Assembly: GCF_000300535.1 (NCBI RefSeq)
Contig: NZ_AMSH01000006.1
Span: 41,464-105,463, forward strand
Reading direction: 5' to 3'
DNA from: Bacillus xiamenensis
GTDB taxonomy: Bacteria > Bacillota > Bacilli > Bacillales > Bacillaceae
Length of the DNA stretch: 64,000 nt
The translations under genes were made by a program, and so were the position numbers. The notes below the pieces were generated by a model. That model worked only from the letters and a program-made list of their open reading frames with translations. It was not told the DNA's origin and searched no databases. Below are positions 10,148 to 19,716 of the stretch, in pieces; position 1 is the stretch's first letter; every line of letters begins with the position of its first letter.

Positions 10148-10663
10148 TTACTTTTCGACTTTTGGTGCAAGCATGAGGAACATGCTACGTCCGTCCATCT
10201 TAGGTTTTGTTTCTACTGTTGCTACTTCAGCGCAAGCTTCAGAGAAACGGTCTAACACGCGCTGTCCGATTTCTTTATGCGTAATCGCACGCCCTTTAAA
10301 GCGGATAGAAGCTTTCACTTTATCTCCCTTTTCAAGGAATTTGATGGCATTACGGAGCTTCGTGTTAAAGTCATGTTCATCGATTGTCGGGCTCAACCGA
10401 ACTTCTTTTAAGCTAATGATTTTCTGATTCTTACGTGCCTCTTTTTCCTTCTTCTGCTGTTCGAATCGGAACTTACCGTAGTCCATGATTCGGCAAACAG
10501 GTGGTTTTGCATTTGCAGCAACTAACACAAGGTCAAGATTAGCTTTAGCAGCAATTTCCAGAGCTTCCTGGCGGGATTTAATCCCCAGCTGATCGCCATT
10601 TTGTCCGATCAAACGAACTTCACGCGCACGAATACCTTCATTAACTAATTGATCTTTGCTAAT
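10148..10663 (-). CDS. infC: Translation initiation factor IF-3 (AUU start)
   Basis: IF-3 binds the 30S subunit, prevents premature joining with 50S and checks the start codon and initiator tRNA. The frame extends upstream of the first ordinary start codon through '[20 protein letters not shown]', the conserved IF-3 N-terminus. It begins at ATT (10661-10663) with GGAGGTG seven bases before it. The product has 171 residues: N-domain to about 75, a basic linker, then a C-domain ending 'MLAPKVEK'. AUU initiation of infC is a known autocontrol device, since IF-3 rejects non-standard starts. Confidence 0.97.
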   Translation of the reverse strand: MSKDQLVNEGIRAREVRLIGQNGDQLGIKSRQEALEIAAKANLDLVLVAANAKPPVCRIMDYGKFRFEQQKKEKEARKNQKIISLKEVRLSPTIDEHDFNTKLRNAIKFLEKGDKVKASIRFKGRAITHKEIGQRVLDRFSEACAEVATVETKPKMDGRSMFLMLAPKVEK

Positions 10664-10740
10664 AGTGAGCCACCTCCATGAGATTTTGAATTGAGTTCAC
10701 AACTCATTTTGACCATTTCGTTGTATGTTTTACAGGCAAA

Positions 10741-10879
10741 CAAAAAGTGTGGGCATATAAAACACCCACACTGCGAACATTTGCATGAAAAAATAAATGT
10801 ACGGTCAACCTGTCAACTACAAGCATGTGTCAATCAGGTGAGAAGCGGGTGCTTCTGCTTGTGATATCTATTCAATTCG
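10741..10879 (-). ncRNA. L20 leader (r-protein autoregulatory RNA)
   Basis: A roughly 215-base untranslated leader precedes infC. Its 5' part contains AAGCAGAAGCACCCGCTTCT, able to form GAAGC-based stems, and its 3' part ends in the attenuator hairpin. This matches the Bacillus L20 leader (Rfam L20_leader), where L20 binding favours termination. Exact base pairing was not computed. Confidence 0.75.
10746..10772 (-). terminator. Attenuator hairpin in the infC leader
   Basis: AGTGTGGG and CCCACACT (8 bp) followed by TTTTTG on the minus strand, about 85 bases before infC. It is placed as the L20-controlled leader terminator. Confidence 0.82.
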
Positions 10880-10885
10880 TTAATT

Positions 10886-10914
10886 ATTTTACACAATTTT
10901 CATTTGTCCGTCAA
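10886..10914 (-). promoter_or_regulatory. Sigma-A promoter of infC-rpmI-rplT
   Basis: Minus strand TTGACG, 17 bases, TAAAAT. Predicted start near 10879, giving the long leader expected for L20 control. Confidence 0.82.
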
Positions 10915-10994
10915 GTAACCGAACTCTTGAAACAACTTTTTCATTTTAGCATGATGAAACGATTTGAGCAAGATTTTTTTAAACCATGATGTCA

Positions 10995-11279
10995 TCAAAG
11001 AAGCAATTGCAGAAAGATTGGGATGACAATCACGCTCACAAGCCCCCAATCATCAGCAAAAGGCTTTGCAAACAGCAGAATAATGATAACTCCATCTCAA
11101 CACCAAACAGTGCTGCCTGTTGTTACTAAAAGAAGCAAAAATAAAAAAAGGATGTCCTTTTTCCGAAACCCTTGGTTGTGAAGCAGTAGATTGCGAAAGC
11201 CCTTCACATGCGCAAGCACAAAACCTAAAATAACGATGATCCCCACATGCTCGATCATCATCAAAATGAAATGAAGCAA
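10995..11279 (-). pseudogene. Remnant of lytS-type sensor kinase gene
   Basis: The minus-strand frame from a TTG at 11279, with GAGGTGG upstream, reads 'MLHFILMMIEHVGIIVILGF' and on to a TGA at 11097-11099. This resembles the first membrane segments of LytS (5TMR-LYT domain). In the same frame past the TGA it continues 'GVIIILLFAKPFADDWGLVS' and 'VIVIPIFLQ', which resembles the last part of that membrane domain. The middle of the domain and all kinase domains are missing. In B. subtilis lytS lies exactly here, between infC and ysaA. The reading is a deleted lytST(-ysbAB) locus. Similarity is by eye from memory. Confidence 0.68.
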
Positions 11280-11434
11280 ACCAGCCACCTCAGTTGATGT
11301 CAATAGTCATGAGCAGTCAATGCTCACATCTCTCTCAAATCTTTTCTTTATTGCCCTCTCCTTCTATTGTAAAATGAACATGAGCCTGTCACATGCAATT
11401 GAAGGTAACTACATACATAACAAGGGAGAAGATC

Positions 11435-12214
11435 ATGAAAGCCGTATTTTTCGATTTAGATGACACTTTGCTTTGGGATGAAAAAAGCATTCAGACGACT
11501 TTTCAAGAAACATGCCGGGAAGCGGAAAAGAAATATGGACTTGATTCAGAAACATTTGAGCAGATTGTACGTGAAGAAGCAAGAAAGCTGTACTCTTCCT
11601 ATGAAACATATGATTATACTGTCATGATCGGTATTAATCCTTTTGAAGGACTGTGGTCAAATTTTAGTGAACCGATTAGCGAAGGCTTTCAAAAGTTGAA
11701 CGCCCTTGCACCAGAGTATCGTAAAAACGCTTGGACGAACGGCTTAAAAAAGGCGGGAATTGACGATGAGGCATTTGGACAATACTTGGCTGATTTCTTT
11801 GCAGCAGAACGGAGAAAACGCCCGTATGTCTATGAAGAAACGTATCCTGTTTTAGACCGCCTGAAAGGCAGATATGAACTACTCCTATTAACAAATGGAG
11901 ACCCTAGTCTTCAAAAGGAAAAGCTTGCAGGTGTACCAGAGCTTGCGCCTTATTTTAATGAAATTGTGATTTCAGGAGATTATGGGAAAGGCAAGCCTGA
12001 CCCTGGCATCTTTGAGCACTGCCTCCAGCTGTTAAATCTCACAAAAGATGACGTCATTATGGTAGGAGATAATCCAAAAACAGATATTCTCGGAGCATCT
12101 CGCGTTGGCATCCAAACCGTTTGGATCAACCGCCACGGCAAGAAGAATGAAACAGATGTGACGCCAGATTATGAAATTAAAGACTTACATGAATTGTTTG
12201 ATATATTAAAGTAG
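11435..12214 (+). CDS. ysaA: HAD-family hydrolase YsaA
   Basis: A 259-residue haloacid-dehalogenase-like phosphatase. Motif I '[12 protein letters not shown]' (about 4-15), motif II 'LLLTNGD' (about 150), motif III Lys in '[12 protein letters not shown]' and motif IV '[13 protein letters not shown]' (about 210) are all intact, with an alpha-helical cap between I and II. The ATG at 11435 has AAGGGAG 7 bases upstream; an upstream in-frame ATG has none. The substrate is not known. Monocistronic and closed by its own terminator. Confidence 0.93.
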   Translation: MKAVFFDLDDTLLWDEKSIQTTFQETCREAEKKYGLDSETFEQIVREEARKLYSSYETYDYTVMIGINPFEGLWSNFSEPISEGFQKLNALAPEYRKNAWTNGLKKAGIDDEAFGQYLADFFAAERRKRPYVYEETYPVLDRLKGRYELLLLTNGDPSLQKEKLAGVPELAPYFNEIVISGDYGKGKPDPGIFEHCLQLLNLTKDDVIMVGDNPKTDILGASRVGIQTVWINRHGKKNETDVTPDYEIKDLHELFDILK

Positions 12215-12224
12215 ATTCAAAGAG

Positions 12225-12259
12225 AAAACACCCTTCTCCAGACGAGATAGGGTGTTTTT
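12225..12259. terminator. Terminator between ysaA and the PAS receptor gene
   Basis: AAAACACCC and GGGTGTTTT with T-runs on both strands, between two convergent genes. Confidence 0.82.
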
Positions 12260-12269
12260 GGTCTCTCGG

Positions 12270-13199
12270 TTACACAATGTCCGCTAGACTCTGTGCTTGA
12301 CGATCTAAGCCGCGGGCTGCTTCTCCTACATTGATGAATTCTTCGCTTGCCTGCTTCACAAGATCCCGGTTTGTAAACACACTCGTTTTTGCCCGGCTCG
12401 TTCCGCTGCTGACCTTTTCTACTTCTATATGAATTGCTTTCACATATCGATCCACTTTTACGATTGCTTCCTTTGAATCTGTCGCAAGCTTTCGAATTTC
12501 CGCCGCCACCACACTAAAGCCATTTCCATAGGAGCCCGCATGTGCAGCTTCTATAGCTGCATTCAGTGCGAGCAGCTGCGTTTGGGAAGCAATGCTGTGA
12601 ATGGTCGTCGCAATTGAGCTGATCGACTCAACCTGCTCTGTTAAGCCTTCTAGTAAGCTCATGTTTTGATCTGTTTCATTGGCGATATGTTCAAAAGAAG
12701 CATTGACACTTTGACTATGCTGAATACCAATTTCTGCCCGCTCCATTAATTTCGCAGACATGTCCTTTAAATCTTTTACGACCTGCTTCATTGAGTTTTC
12801 TCTCTCTGTAATATCTGTTGCCACTTTCACAACAGCTACGACGTTCCCCTCGTCATTGAGGACTGGTGTATACGTCGCTTCAAGCCATAAGGTGTCACCG
12901 TACTTAGTGATCCGCTGCACCTTTTCCTGGAAAACGCGACCATCCTTTAAACGCTTCCAAAACATTTGATAACTTGTGTGCTCTGCCATATGCGGAGGAC
13001 AAAATTGTCTATGTTTTAAACCAATCATTTCTTCCTTAGAATAGCCCATGGCTTTTGCGAAAATATCATTGACCCATAGCACCTCACCCGTCACATCAAA
13101 TTCAATCATTGCTAGTGAATGCTCTAATGCACCAAGAACGGCTGACTGTTCCAATACTTGTGATGATAATACGTTTGTTGTTTGAACCATCTCTTTCAT
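12270..13199 (-). CDS. Soluble PAS-domain chemoreceptor-like protein
   Basis: 309 residues from the ATG at 13199; GTG/TTG codons at 13220-13223 are alternatives and none has an ideal ribosome site. A PAS domain covers about residues 22-133 and ends in the usual 'DITERE' PAC motif. A short methyl-accepting-type signalling helical hairpin follows at about 170-260, with tip '[25 protein letters not shown]'. No membrane segment or HAMP domain is present, so the protein should be cytoplasmic. At the tip the usual EAARAGE is EAAHAGS: the Arg and Glu positions are changed (H220, S223). The signal sensed is unknown; no B. subtilis gene is recalled at this spot. Confidence 0.85.
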   Translation of the reverse strand: MKEMVQTTNVLSSQVLEQSAVLGALEHSLAMIEFDVTGEVLWVNDIFAKAMGYSKEEMIGLKHRQFCPPHMAEHTSYQMFWKRLKDGRVFQEKVQRITKYGDTLWLEATYTPVLNDEGNVVAVVKVATDITERENSMKQVVKDLKDMSAKLMERAEIGIQHSQSVNASFEHIANETDQNMSLLEGLTEQVESISSIATTIHSIASQTQLLALNAAIEAAHAGSYGNGFSVVAAEIRKLATDSKEAIVKVDRYVKAIHIEVEKVSSGTSRAKTSVFTNRDLVKQASEEFINVGEAARGLDRQAQSLADIV

Positions 13200-13308
13200 T
13201 CCCCCATTTTCTTCTCTCACCAATAGTACATACTTACCCGTACTTTCGTACTATCTAAACGTATCATTCAAACATCTGGATCACCAGAGGAGAATTTTTT
13301 TCCATAAG

Positions 13309-13344
13309 AAAAAACCAGTGATCTCAAAGGAAAGAGATCACCGG
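13309..13344 (-). terminator. thrS terminator
   Basis: The stem CCGGTGATCTC..GAGATCACTGG (11 bp, one wobble) is followed by TTTTTT on the minus strand. Confidence 0.88.
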
Positions 13345-13362
13345 CTGCATTGTTTGAAAAGA

Positions 13363-15303
13363 TTATTTTTTCGCTTCTGCTACTGCATGTTTCACAAAAG
13401 CTTCAAGGTCCATTGTTTCTGAATCTTGTTCACCGTATTTTCTTACATTGACTGCGCCATTTTCTGCTTCTTGATCACCGACAACCAGCATGTACGGAAT
13501 CTTTTGCATTTGCGCTTCTCTAATTTTGTATCCAATTTTTTCATCACGGCTGTCAAGCTCTACACGCAGACCTTCAAGCTGCAAACGTTCTTGCACTTTT
13601 TTCGCGTAGTCTAGATGAACAGACGGTGAAACCGGGATGACTTGGAATTGTACAGGTGCCAGCCATGTTGGAAGAGCTCCTTTGTATTCTTCAATTAAGA
13701 AGGCAACAAAGCGCTCCATTGTGGACACGACCCCTCTATGAATCACCACTGGACGATGGTGCTTCCCATCTTCTCCGATATATGTGAGATCGAAGCGCTC
13801 TGGAAGTAAGAAATCAAGCTGTACAGTGGACAGCGTCTCTTCTTTCCCAAGAGCTGTCTTCACTTGTACATCAAGCTTCGGTCCATAAAATGCCGCTTCG
13901 CCTTCTGCTTCATAGTAGTCATGTCCAAGCTCGTCCATTGCATCTTTCAGCATGGACTGTGCTTTATTCCACATGGCATCATCATCGAAATACTTTTCTG
14001 TATCCTCTGGATCACGATAAGATAAGCGGAATGTGTAATCATTTAAGCCGAAGTCTTGATACACTTCTTCAATTAAACGAACTGTACGGATGAACTCGTC
14101 TTTGATTTGATCTGGACGAACGAAGATATGTGCATCGTTTAATGTCATGCCGCGAACACGCTGAAGGCCAGATAAAGCACCTGACATTTCATAGCGGTGC
14201 ATTGTCCCAAGCTCTGCAATCCGAATTGGCAATTCGCGATAGCTGTGCGGTTCATTTTTATAAATCATCATATGGTGCGGGCAGTTCATTGGACGAAGGA
14301 CAAGATCTTCGTTGTCCATTTCCATGACTGGGAACATATCTTCTTGATAATGCGCCCAGTGGCCTGATGTTTTATATAATTCTACACTCGCTAAAACAGG
14401 TGTATACACATGTTCATAACCAAGGCGTACTTCCTTATCAACAATGTAGCGCTCAATCACGCGGCGGATGGTTGCCCCTTTTGGCAGCCAGAGCGGAAGG
14501 CCTTGACCTACCTTTTGAGAGTTCGCAAACAGCTTCAGTTCTTTCCCAAGTTTACGGTGATCGCGTTCTTTTGCTTCTTCAAGTAGACGTAAATGTTCAT
14601 TTAAATCTTCTTTATTAAAGAAAGCTGTTCCGTAAATACGCTGCAGCATTTGATTGTTACTGTCACCTCTCCAGTATGCACCTGCAAGGCTTAACAGCTT
14701 GAACTCTTTGATTTTTCCTGTAGACGGCAAGTGAATGCCGCGGCATAGGTCAAAGAATTCACCCTGCTCATAAATTGTGACAGTTTCGCCTTCTGGAATC
14801 GCCTCTAACAGCTCGAGCTTCAATTCATCGCCAATTGCTTCAAAACGTGCTTTCGCTTCTTCTCTAGATACTTCAACACGCTCAATCGGCAGGTTGCTGT
14901 TAATGATTTTCTTCATTTCTTTTTCAATCTTTGGTAAATCTTCAGGTGTAATGGCAACATCGATATCGACATCGTAGTAGAAGCCATTTTCAATCACAGG
15001 GCCTACGCCAAACTGGACGTGATGCTCTTTTCCATAAATGCGTTTGATCGCTTGTGCCAGCAAATGGGCTGTGCTGTGACGCATAATATCGAGGGCTTCT
15101 TCACTTTTATCTGTGATGATCTCAATTGTTCCACTTTCTAATAGCGGCGTACGCAGATCTATTTCTTTGCCGTTCAATTTACCGGCAAGCGCTTTTTTCT
15201 TTAGGCCCGGGCTAATTGATGCCGCGATGTCTTCTGTTGTTGCTGTTTTGTCAAACTCCTTGACTGCTCCATCTGGAAATGTAAGTTGAATTTGTTCTGA
15301 CAT
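13363..15303 (-). CDS. thrS: Threonyl-tRNA synthetase
   Basis: Class II synthetase charging tRNA-Thr. 646 residues: TGS domain 1-63, an editing domain with the HxxxH motif 'HSTAH' near 76, then the class II core ('[14 protein letters not shown]', '[18 protein letters not shown]') with Zn-binding Cys/His, and a C-terminal anticodon-binding domain from about 540. The ATG has AAAGGAG eight to ten bases upstream. Monocistronic, with its own T-box leader and terminator. Confidence 0.98.
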   Translation of the reverse strand: MSEQIQLTFPDGAVKEFDKTATTEDIAASISPGLKKKALAGKLNGKEIDLRTPLLESGTIEIITDKSEEALDIMRHSTAHLLAQAIKRIYGKEHHVQFGVGPVIENGFYYDVDIDVAITPEDLPKIEKEMKKIINSNLPIERVEVSREEAKARFEAIGDELKLELLEAIPEGETVTIYEQGEFFDLCRGIHLPSTGKIKEFKLLSLAGAYWRGDSNNQMLQRIYGTAFFNKEDLNEHLRLLEEAKERDHRKLGKELKLFANSQKVGQGLPLWLPKGATIRRVIERYIVDKEVRLGYEHVYTPVLASVELYKTSGHWAHYQEDMFPVMEMDNEDLVLRPMNCPHHMMIYKNEPHSYRELPIRIAELGTMHRYEMSGALSGLQRVRGMTLNDAHIFVRPDQIKDEFIRTVRLIEEVYQDFGLNDYTFRLSYRDPEDTEKYFDDDAMWNKAQSMLKDAMDELGHDYYEAEGEAAFYGPKLDVQVKTALGKEETLSTVQLDFLLPERFDLTYIGEDGKHHRPVVIHRGVVSTMERFVAFLIEEYKGALPTWLAPVQFQVIPVSPSVHLDYAKKVQERLQLEGLRVELDSRDEKIGYKIREAQMQKIPYMLVVGDQEAENGAVNVRKYGEQDSETMDLEAFVKHAVAEAKK

Positions 15304-15331
15304 CTCTGGTCACTCCTTTTTTTGGCAATAT

Positions 15332-15609
15332 AAAAACCCCGCCCCCTGGAAAGGGACGAGGTTGAATAAACGGAATCGTGGTTCCACCCTTTTTCCCGTA
15401 TTTGCAGCTTGCTTTGTCAAAAGCAAATACGGCTTGTGGTTCGATAACGGGAATTCCCGTCAGCTATTACTAAAAAAGTTCACAGCTGATGTTCAAAGGT
15501 GGTAAAGCAAATGGTCCTCAGCTAGGAAGCTTTCAGCCGCGGCTTCCCTCTCTTTAAGCGGGTGTTCATTTGTTCATGTCCTTATCAATACGGTCTCTGT
15601 ATGAAGTTA
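15332..15609 (-). ncRNA. T-box leader of thrS (tRNA-Thr sensing)
   Basis: The minus strand has the T-box core AGGGTGGAACCACG at about 15377-15391 and a GC-rich terminator with T-run at 15332-15364. Upstream is a Stem I region with AGAGAGGGAAGC. The specifier is read as ACC (Thr) at 15501-15503, followed by ACCTTTG as in other Bacillus T-boxes. The 5' end is inferred from the promoter at 15616-15644. Confidence 0.93.
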
Positions 15610-15615
15610 CACCGT

Positions 15616-15644
15616 ATTATAAAACGTTTTTTCGTGAAAATCAA
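15616..15644 (-). promoter_or_regulatory. Sigma-A promoter of thrS
   Basis: Minus strand TTGATT, 17 bases, TATAAT. The -35 overlaps the last codons of ytxC. Confidence 0.8.
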
Positions 15645-16510
15645 GAAAGCTTTTCACTTTTCTTTTCCAAATGGTCATGAACAAATTGAACATTCTGCTC
15701 CTGAAACGAATGAGGCGGGAAGACCTCGACTCTTTCTTGAAAAATATTTTGAATGGTTTGTACCATTGAATGACCTGTATCATTTGTAAATAGGTCAATT
15801 TTTTGTGGAGCGATGGATACAAGCGGTGCAATCAGCTGCGAATCAATATACATTGGATGCTCTCTTACAAACTGTCTGTCTATGTATTGTTTTTGATCAC
15901 GTTCAGAAGCGTAGCGAAATTCCCAAATCACCAGACGGTCCTCATGTACAACATGTACTTTCTCAAGCTTAGGTTCTCTTGCCATCACATAGTCTCGAAG
16001 GGATTGAATAAAGTTTTGGTATTCTTGTTCCATTTTGTATTCCTCAATGGACACTTCTACATAATTCTTTAGCCTTTGATCATACTCTGCGAGCCTAAAT
16101 GTCATAAATGAACCAATTGAAAAAATACCTTGCTGTAAAGAGATCGTCTCTAGCTCCTTTTTTAACAGGGCTTCCCTTGACGGGTCTTGATGAATCCCAG
16201 GAATATCCTCTATATCCCCTTTCATGATGCTATGGGCGATCGAAAGAATTTGGTGCTGCTCTTCGGGATCTTTAAATAAGTATGTGTTTTCAAGGATGCT
16301 GCGCATGCGCTCATTTTCTTTGCATTCTAAAAAAAAGTGAACCAGTAAAGGCCGCACAACGTGCTCAAGTGCTTCTCCTGATTTCTTCGCCTCTATGAGA
16401 AGCCGGTCTTTCCCCTGTTGAATCGAGATGTGATGCCGACTGTCCAAGTGTTCAGCAAGGTGTAAAAAAGCGGCGGTATCATATTCATCTTCAAAGATTA
16501 TTTCAAGCAT
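15641..16510 (-). CDS. ytxC: Sporulation-associated protein YtxC
   Basis: A 289-residue soluble protein of the YtxC family, found in endospore formers next to dnaI and thrS. No catalytic motif or membrane segment is seen; it is charged and largely helical. The ATG at 16510 is chosen for the GGGGGG site six bases upstream; the earlier ATG at 16531 would lack one. Molecular function is unknown. It lies downstream of dnaI and ytxB on the same strand. Confidence 0.85.
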   Translation of the reverse strand: MLEIIFEDEYDTAAFLHLAEHLDSRHHISIQQGKDRLLIEAKKSGEALEHVVRPLLVHFFLECKENERMRSILENTYLFKDPEEQHQILSIAHSIMKGDIEDIPGIHQDPSREALLKKELETISLQQGIFSIGSFMTFRLAEYDQRLKNYVEVSIEEYKMEQEYQNFIQSLRDYVMAREPKLEKVHVVHEDRLVIWEFRYASERDQKQYIDRQFVREHPMYIDSQLIAPLVSIAPQKIDLFTNDTGHSMVQTIQNIFQERVEVFPPHSFQEQNVQFVHDHLEKKSEKLS

Positions 16511-16570
16511 GTTTGTCCCCCCTAACGACATCTGTTACATATATATGGGGAGAACATCAAAAATAGACGC

Positions 16571-17209
16571 CTAAAATAAATCAGGCATCTTTCTTTTTAA
16601 AATGAGTGGAACAGAGATAAAGATCAAATAAATCAAACAAACAATCGCTAAGGCGGCATAATTGCCACTCACAAAGCTTGACCCGAGAACATTCAACGCA
16701 ACTGTGCCCGGTATTAGTCCTAAAAAGGTAGCGGCCGTAAATGCACGATAATTCGCATGTGAAGCTGCTGCCGCATAGCTGACAAAATCAAAATGAATTG
16801 GAGCAATGCGCAATAACAAAATATAAAGAAACCCATGCTCTTGAATACGGGACGTCACCGCCTTTAGCTTCCGGCTGCTTGATTTCGTTTCTTGCTTGTT
16901 TGAACGGAAGGTGGAAGCAAGCAGGAAAGACCCCGTTGCGCCAGCTGTAGCACCGACGAGGGCATAAATGGTCCCAAGGACACTGCCAAACGCCAAACCT
17001 GCTGCTAGTGAAAAGACGGTGAGAGGGACAAGCACAAACGGACGAAAAAGTGATAAGAAAAGAAAAACAAACGGGGCCAGCAGCCCAAATTGAAGAATCC
17101 AATTTTTCACATCTTTCGGCGACAGCTGAAGATGCTGTTTGTTCAGCCACCATAGCGCAGCAGCCAGAACGCCGATGACGAGAATAAGCAGCCATTTTCT
17201 TTTGTTCAT
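16571..17209 (-). CDS. ytxB: TVP38/TMEM64-family membrane protein YtxB
   Basis: 212 residues with about six hydrophobic segments and the SNARE-associated/VTT domain (about 55-170), including 'FRPFVLVPLTVFSLAAGLAFG' and 'RIAPIHFDFVSYAAAASHANYR'. VTT proteins are linked to lipid scrambling or transport. The start at 17209 is preceded by GGGGGGAG. It overlaps nothing and follows dnaI closely. A GACGCCT/AGGCATC hairpin over its stop may be a weak terminator. Confidence 0.88.
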   Translation of the reverse strand: MNKRKWLLILVIGVLAAALWWLNKQHLQLSPKDVKNWILQFGLLAPFVFLFLSLFRPFVLVPLTVFSLAAGLAFGSVLGTIYALVGATAGATGSFLLASTFRSNKQETKSSSRKLKAVTSRIQEHGFLYILLLRIAPIHFDFVSYAAAASHANYRAFTAATFLGLIPGTVALNVLGSSFVSGNYAALAIVCLIYLIFISVPLILKRKMPDLF

Positions 17210-17243
17210 CTCATCCGCTCCCCCCCTCACGTAACGCATCCTT

Positions 17244-18173
17244 TTATAAATGACGGCGATTTTCTCCTTCAAGCAAAACTGGCTCGGCTAAATAAAGAAT
17301 CCGTTCCATTAAACGAGCTGCTTTGACCTCTTCTTTTTCCCCGCGCTGCGAGTACGTAAAGTGATGCTTCAAGTCACTCGGTGAGAAATTAGAAGAGAAG
17401 AAAGTCGGGAGCTGCTCTGCCATGCGGTATTGCAAGATCGTTCCTAAAAGTTCATCTCTTACCCAGCTCGTCATCGACTCTGCTCCAATATCATCAAGCA
17501 TTAAAATCGGTGTTGATTTGACCATATTCAGCTTCTCTTCGAGAGTATGATCGGCTAATGAATTTTTTAACTCTCTCACAAATTCAGGCACATAGACAAG
17601 GAGAGATGGATATTCTTTTACCGCTAGCTGCTGTGCAATCGCTGCTAGAATAAATGTTTTTCCTACCCCAAACTTTCCGTGTAAATAAAGGCCTTTGCCC
17701 TTACCAGTCTCATCATAGCTTTGCAGGAATTGACCTACTTTTTGAATGACCTCTTGTCTTCCCACAACATTCAAATCAGCAAACGTCGCTTGAAGAACAT
17801 TCTGCGGAATGTACATGCTTTTCATGAGTTCTTGCTGTTTTTTCTGTCGATCGAGCCGCAGTTTGACAGGACAAGGGGAATATTCAATATCAATGCTCTG
17901 ACCTTTGATCACAAGTTTCGGGTGATATCCGTCTAAAATGGCATTTACATTCTCGTCCTCTAAGCAGTAAGAACAGCCCTTTGATTGCTGAACATATTCA
18001 AAGAGCCTGTTTAAGCTGCGATTAATCATGTCTTCTTGTATCTCTTCCTTGTGCTCTTTTAAAAAGGCCTTCACATCTTCATCAGACAATACACTTTCTT
18101 TAATCTGATTGTATCTCACGCGAAAATCTACTCGTCCTTTTAGTTGTTCAAATGAACGACCGATCGGTTTCAT
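17244..18173 (-). CDS. dnaI: Helicase loader DnaI
   Basis: A 309-residue AAA+ ATPase that loads replicative helicase DnaC onto DNA during initiation and restart. The N-terminal part has a Zn-binding CxxC..H..C arrangement at about 63-100 ('CSYCLEDENVNAILDGYHPK' and 'CPV'), known to contact helicase. The Walker A motif 'GKFGVGKT' is near 165 and Walker B 'LMLDDIGAE' near 225. The third codon (18173) is taken as start because GAGGTG is eight bases away there but only two from the first ATG. It follows dnaB by 17 bases. Confidence 0.97.
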   Translation of the reverse strand: MKPIGRSFEQLKGRVDFRVRYNQIKESVLSDEDVKAFLKEHKEEIQEDMINRSLNRLFEYVQQSKGCSYCLEDENVNAILDGYHPKLVIKGQSIDIEYSPCPVKLRLDRQKKQQELMKSMYIPQNVLQATFADLNVVGRQEVIQKVGQFLQSYDETGKGKGLYLHGKFGVGKTFILAAIAQQLAVKEYPSLLVYVPEFVRELKNSLADHTLEEKLNMVKSTPILMLDDIGAESMTSWVRDELLGTILQYRMAEQLPTFFSSNFSPSDLKHHFTYSQRGEKEEVKAARLMERILYLAEPVLLEGENRRHL

Positions 18174-18190
18174 CTCCATCTCACCTCACA

Positions 18191-19615
18191 TTAATGTGCA
18201 TTGTACTTTTTCATATTATTAAACTGATTTAACAATTTTTCTTTTTCTCGTTCAAGGTCCTCTGTAGACAAACGATCCGTCTGTTCTTTTGCAGGCTGTT
18301 CTTTCGTTTCAGTTTCTTTCATCCAGTCAGGCAGTTTCTCCTCTCGGATGACTTTCCCTGATCCATACGAGTTTCGCTGCTTTTTCTGCTGCGCCCACTC
18401 TGTCATTTGTCTGTTCTCTTCTTTGGCAATTTTCATAGCAGCTGCAACGGTTTTGATTTTCTTTCGCACCCAATGAGCGGCGATTTTTTGCATATAGGTT
18501 TTGGACAGCTTCATATCCGTTTTCAGCAGTGTATAGTAGATCAAGACATTCATGACCCCAGGCTCTAGCTTCTGCTCAAGCATAATATCTTCAACAATTC
18601 TTAAGTCTGCATACGTCGGCTCAATGCCATCTGCCATATCTTTCAAAAGCTCTCTAGGCGAAATATGATCCAGCTTTTCAATCAATGTCGCATCAGGCGT
18701 ATCTGCCTCTTTATGCTGCGCGGCATCGTGTCGTAAATGCCTTGGCTGTTTTTGATCAATCAGCTTCGGCTGTTCGCCTCTGTATTCGATTTGGTACCAG
18801 TCTCTCGCTGCTTTTCGTAGATCTTCAGTTGAAATCATCTGATCCGGCCCACAGGCGCCTGCGACAATATTTTGCATTTGCAGCGGCGTAATGCCATATA
18901 CGACAGCTAACTTCTTAATTGTCTCTTTCACTTGCTTTGTCAAAGCCTTTCTTGGGATCATCATGTCTGACATACCTGCTAATAACAGATCAAAATCAAA
19001 GGATTCATCTGAAAGCGGCGCAGACTGACTAGATCCGACGGTCACATATTCGTAGCCCTCGTCAAGCGATGACGCCTGATTGATTTCCTCTGTCATCTTG
19101 CGCTCTCCCGGCTGCAATACGTGAAACACTTCTTCAAACGATCGTGAAATGTTCTTTGCATCAGCAGGAACACTTGGATAAGAAAAATAATCACGAAGCT
19201 GCATATATTTTGCTTTCTCTACCCGATGATACAAAAGGACATTCAGCATACCGTCTTGGAAAAACTCATCCGGTCTTAGCGGCGGCACAAGCTCATATGT
19301 AAACAGTCTGCCCTCTTTCGTTTCCTGTTCATATGTGCGGAGTAAGCCGATCGCTTCAAGCTTTAAGCGCTCTTCAAAAATATCATTTAAATTCGTTTGC
19401 AGCATGACCATGAGCTGCCGATGAGGTGCGGGTTTACCCCATATCCGATTTTGTTCCAGCTCTCCCCACAGCGTCATGTATAAACTGAAAGCGGACATGC
19501 CAATAAGCGGCTGATATAAAAGAGTGATGAGCTGTCTATCGATGTCACCGAGCAATGAAGCGCTTTTGACGACATACGGATCGACGGCTAGCACTTCCTT
19601 CCAATGCTCTGTCAT
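18191..19615 (-). CDS. dnaB: Replication initiation membrane attachment protein DnaB
   Basis: A 474-residue Gram-positive initiation protein that works with DnaD and DnaI in helicase loading at oriC and in PriA-dependent restart. It is not the E. coli-type DnaB helicase. It has the N-terminal winged-helix-like domain ('QLITLLYQPLIGMSAFSLYMTLWGELE') and a C-terminal DnaB/DnaD (DDBH2) domain with 'YADLRIVEDIMLEQKLEPGVMNVLIYY'. The ATG at 19615 has AGGGAGG eight bases upstream. Located between nrdR and dnaI. Confidence 0.96.
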   Translation of the reverse strand: MTEHWKEVLAVDPYVVKSASLLGDIDRQLITLLYQPLIGMSAFSLYMTLWGELEQNRIWGKPAPHRQLMVMLQTNLNDIFEERLKLEAIGLLRTYEQETKEGRLFTYELVPPLRPDEFFQDGMLNVLLYHRVEKAKYMQLRDYFSYPSVPADAKNISRSFEEVFHVLQPGERKMTEEINQASSLDEGYEYVTVGSSQSAPLSDESFDFDLLLAGMSDMMIPRKALTKQVKETIKKLAVVYGITPLQMQNIVAGACGPDQMISTEDLRKAARDWYQIEYRGEQPKLIDQKQPRHLRHDAAQHKEADTPDATLIEKLDHISPRELLKDMADGIEPTYADLRIVEDIMLEQKLEPGVMNVLIYYTLLKTDMKLSKTYMQKIAAHWVRKKIKTVAAAMKIAKEENRQMTEWAQQKKQRNSYGSGKVIREEKLPDWMKETETKEQPAKEQTDRLSTEDLEREKEKLLNQFNNMKKYNAH

Positions 19616-19683
19616 ATGCTGATCCTCCCTTAATGCGGTTGTTTCCATTGTACACTCTTTTTGCGTTTTACGCTTTACGCAGG

Positions 19684-19716
19684 AAAAAGAGCATGAAGAA
19701 TCTTCAGCTCTTTTTT
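19684..19716 (-). terminator. Terminator after nrdR
   Basis: AAAGAGC and GCTCTTTTT arms with further pairing of TGAAGA and TCTTCA. The T-run on the minus strand may only partly stop transcription into dnaB. Confidence 0.6.
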
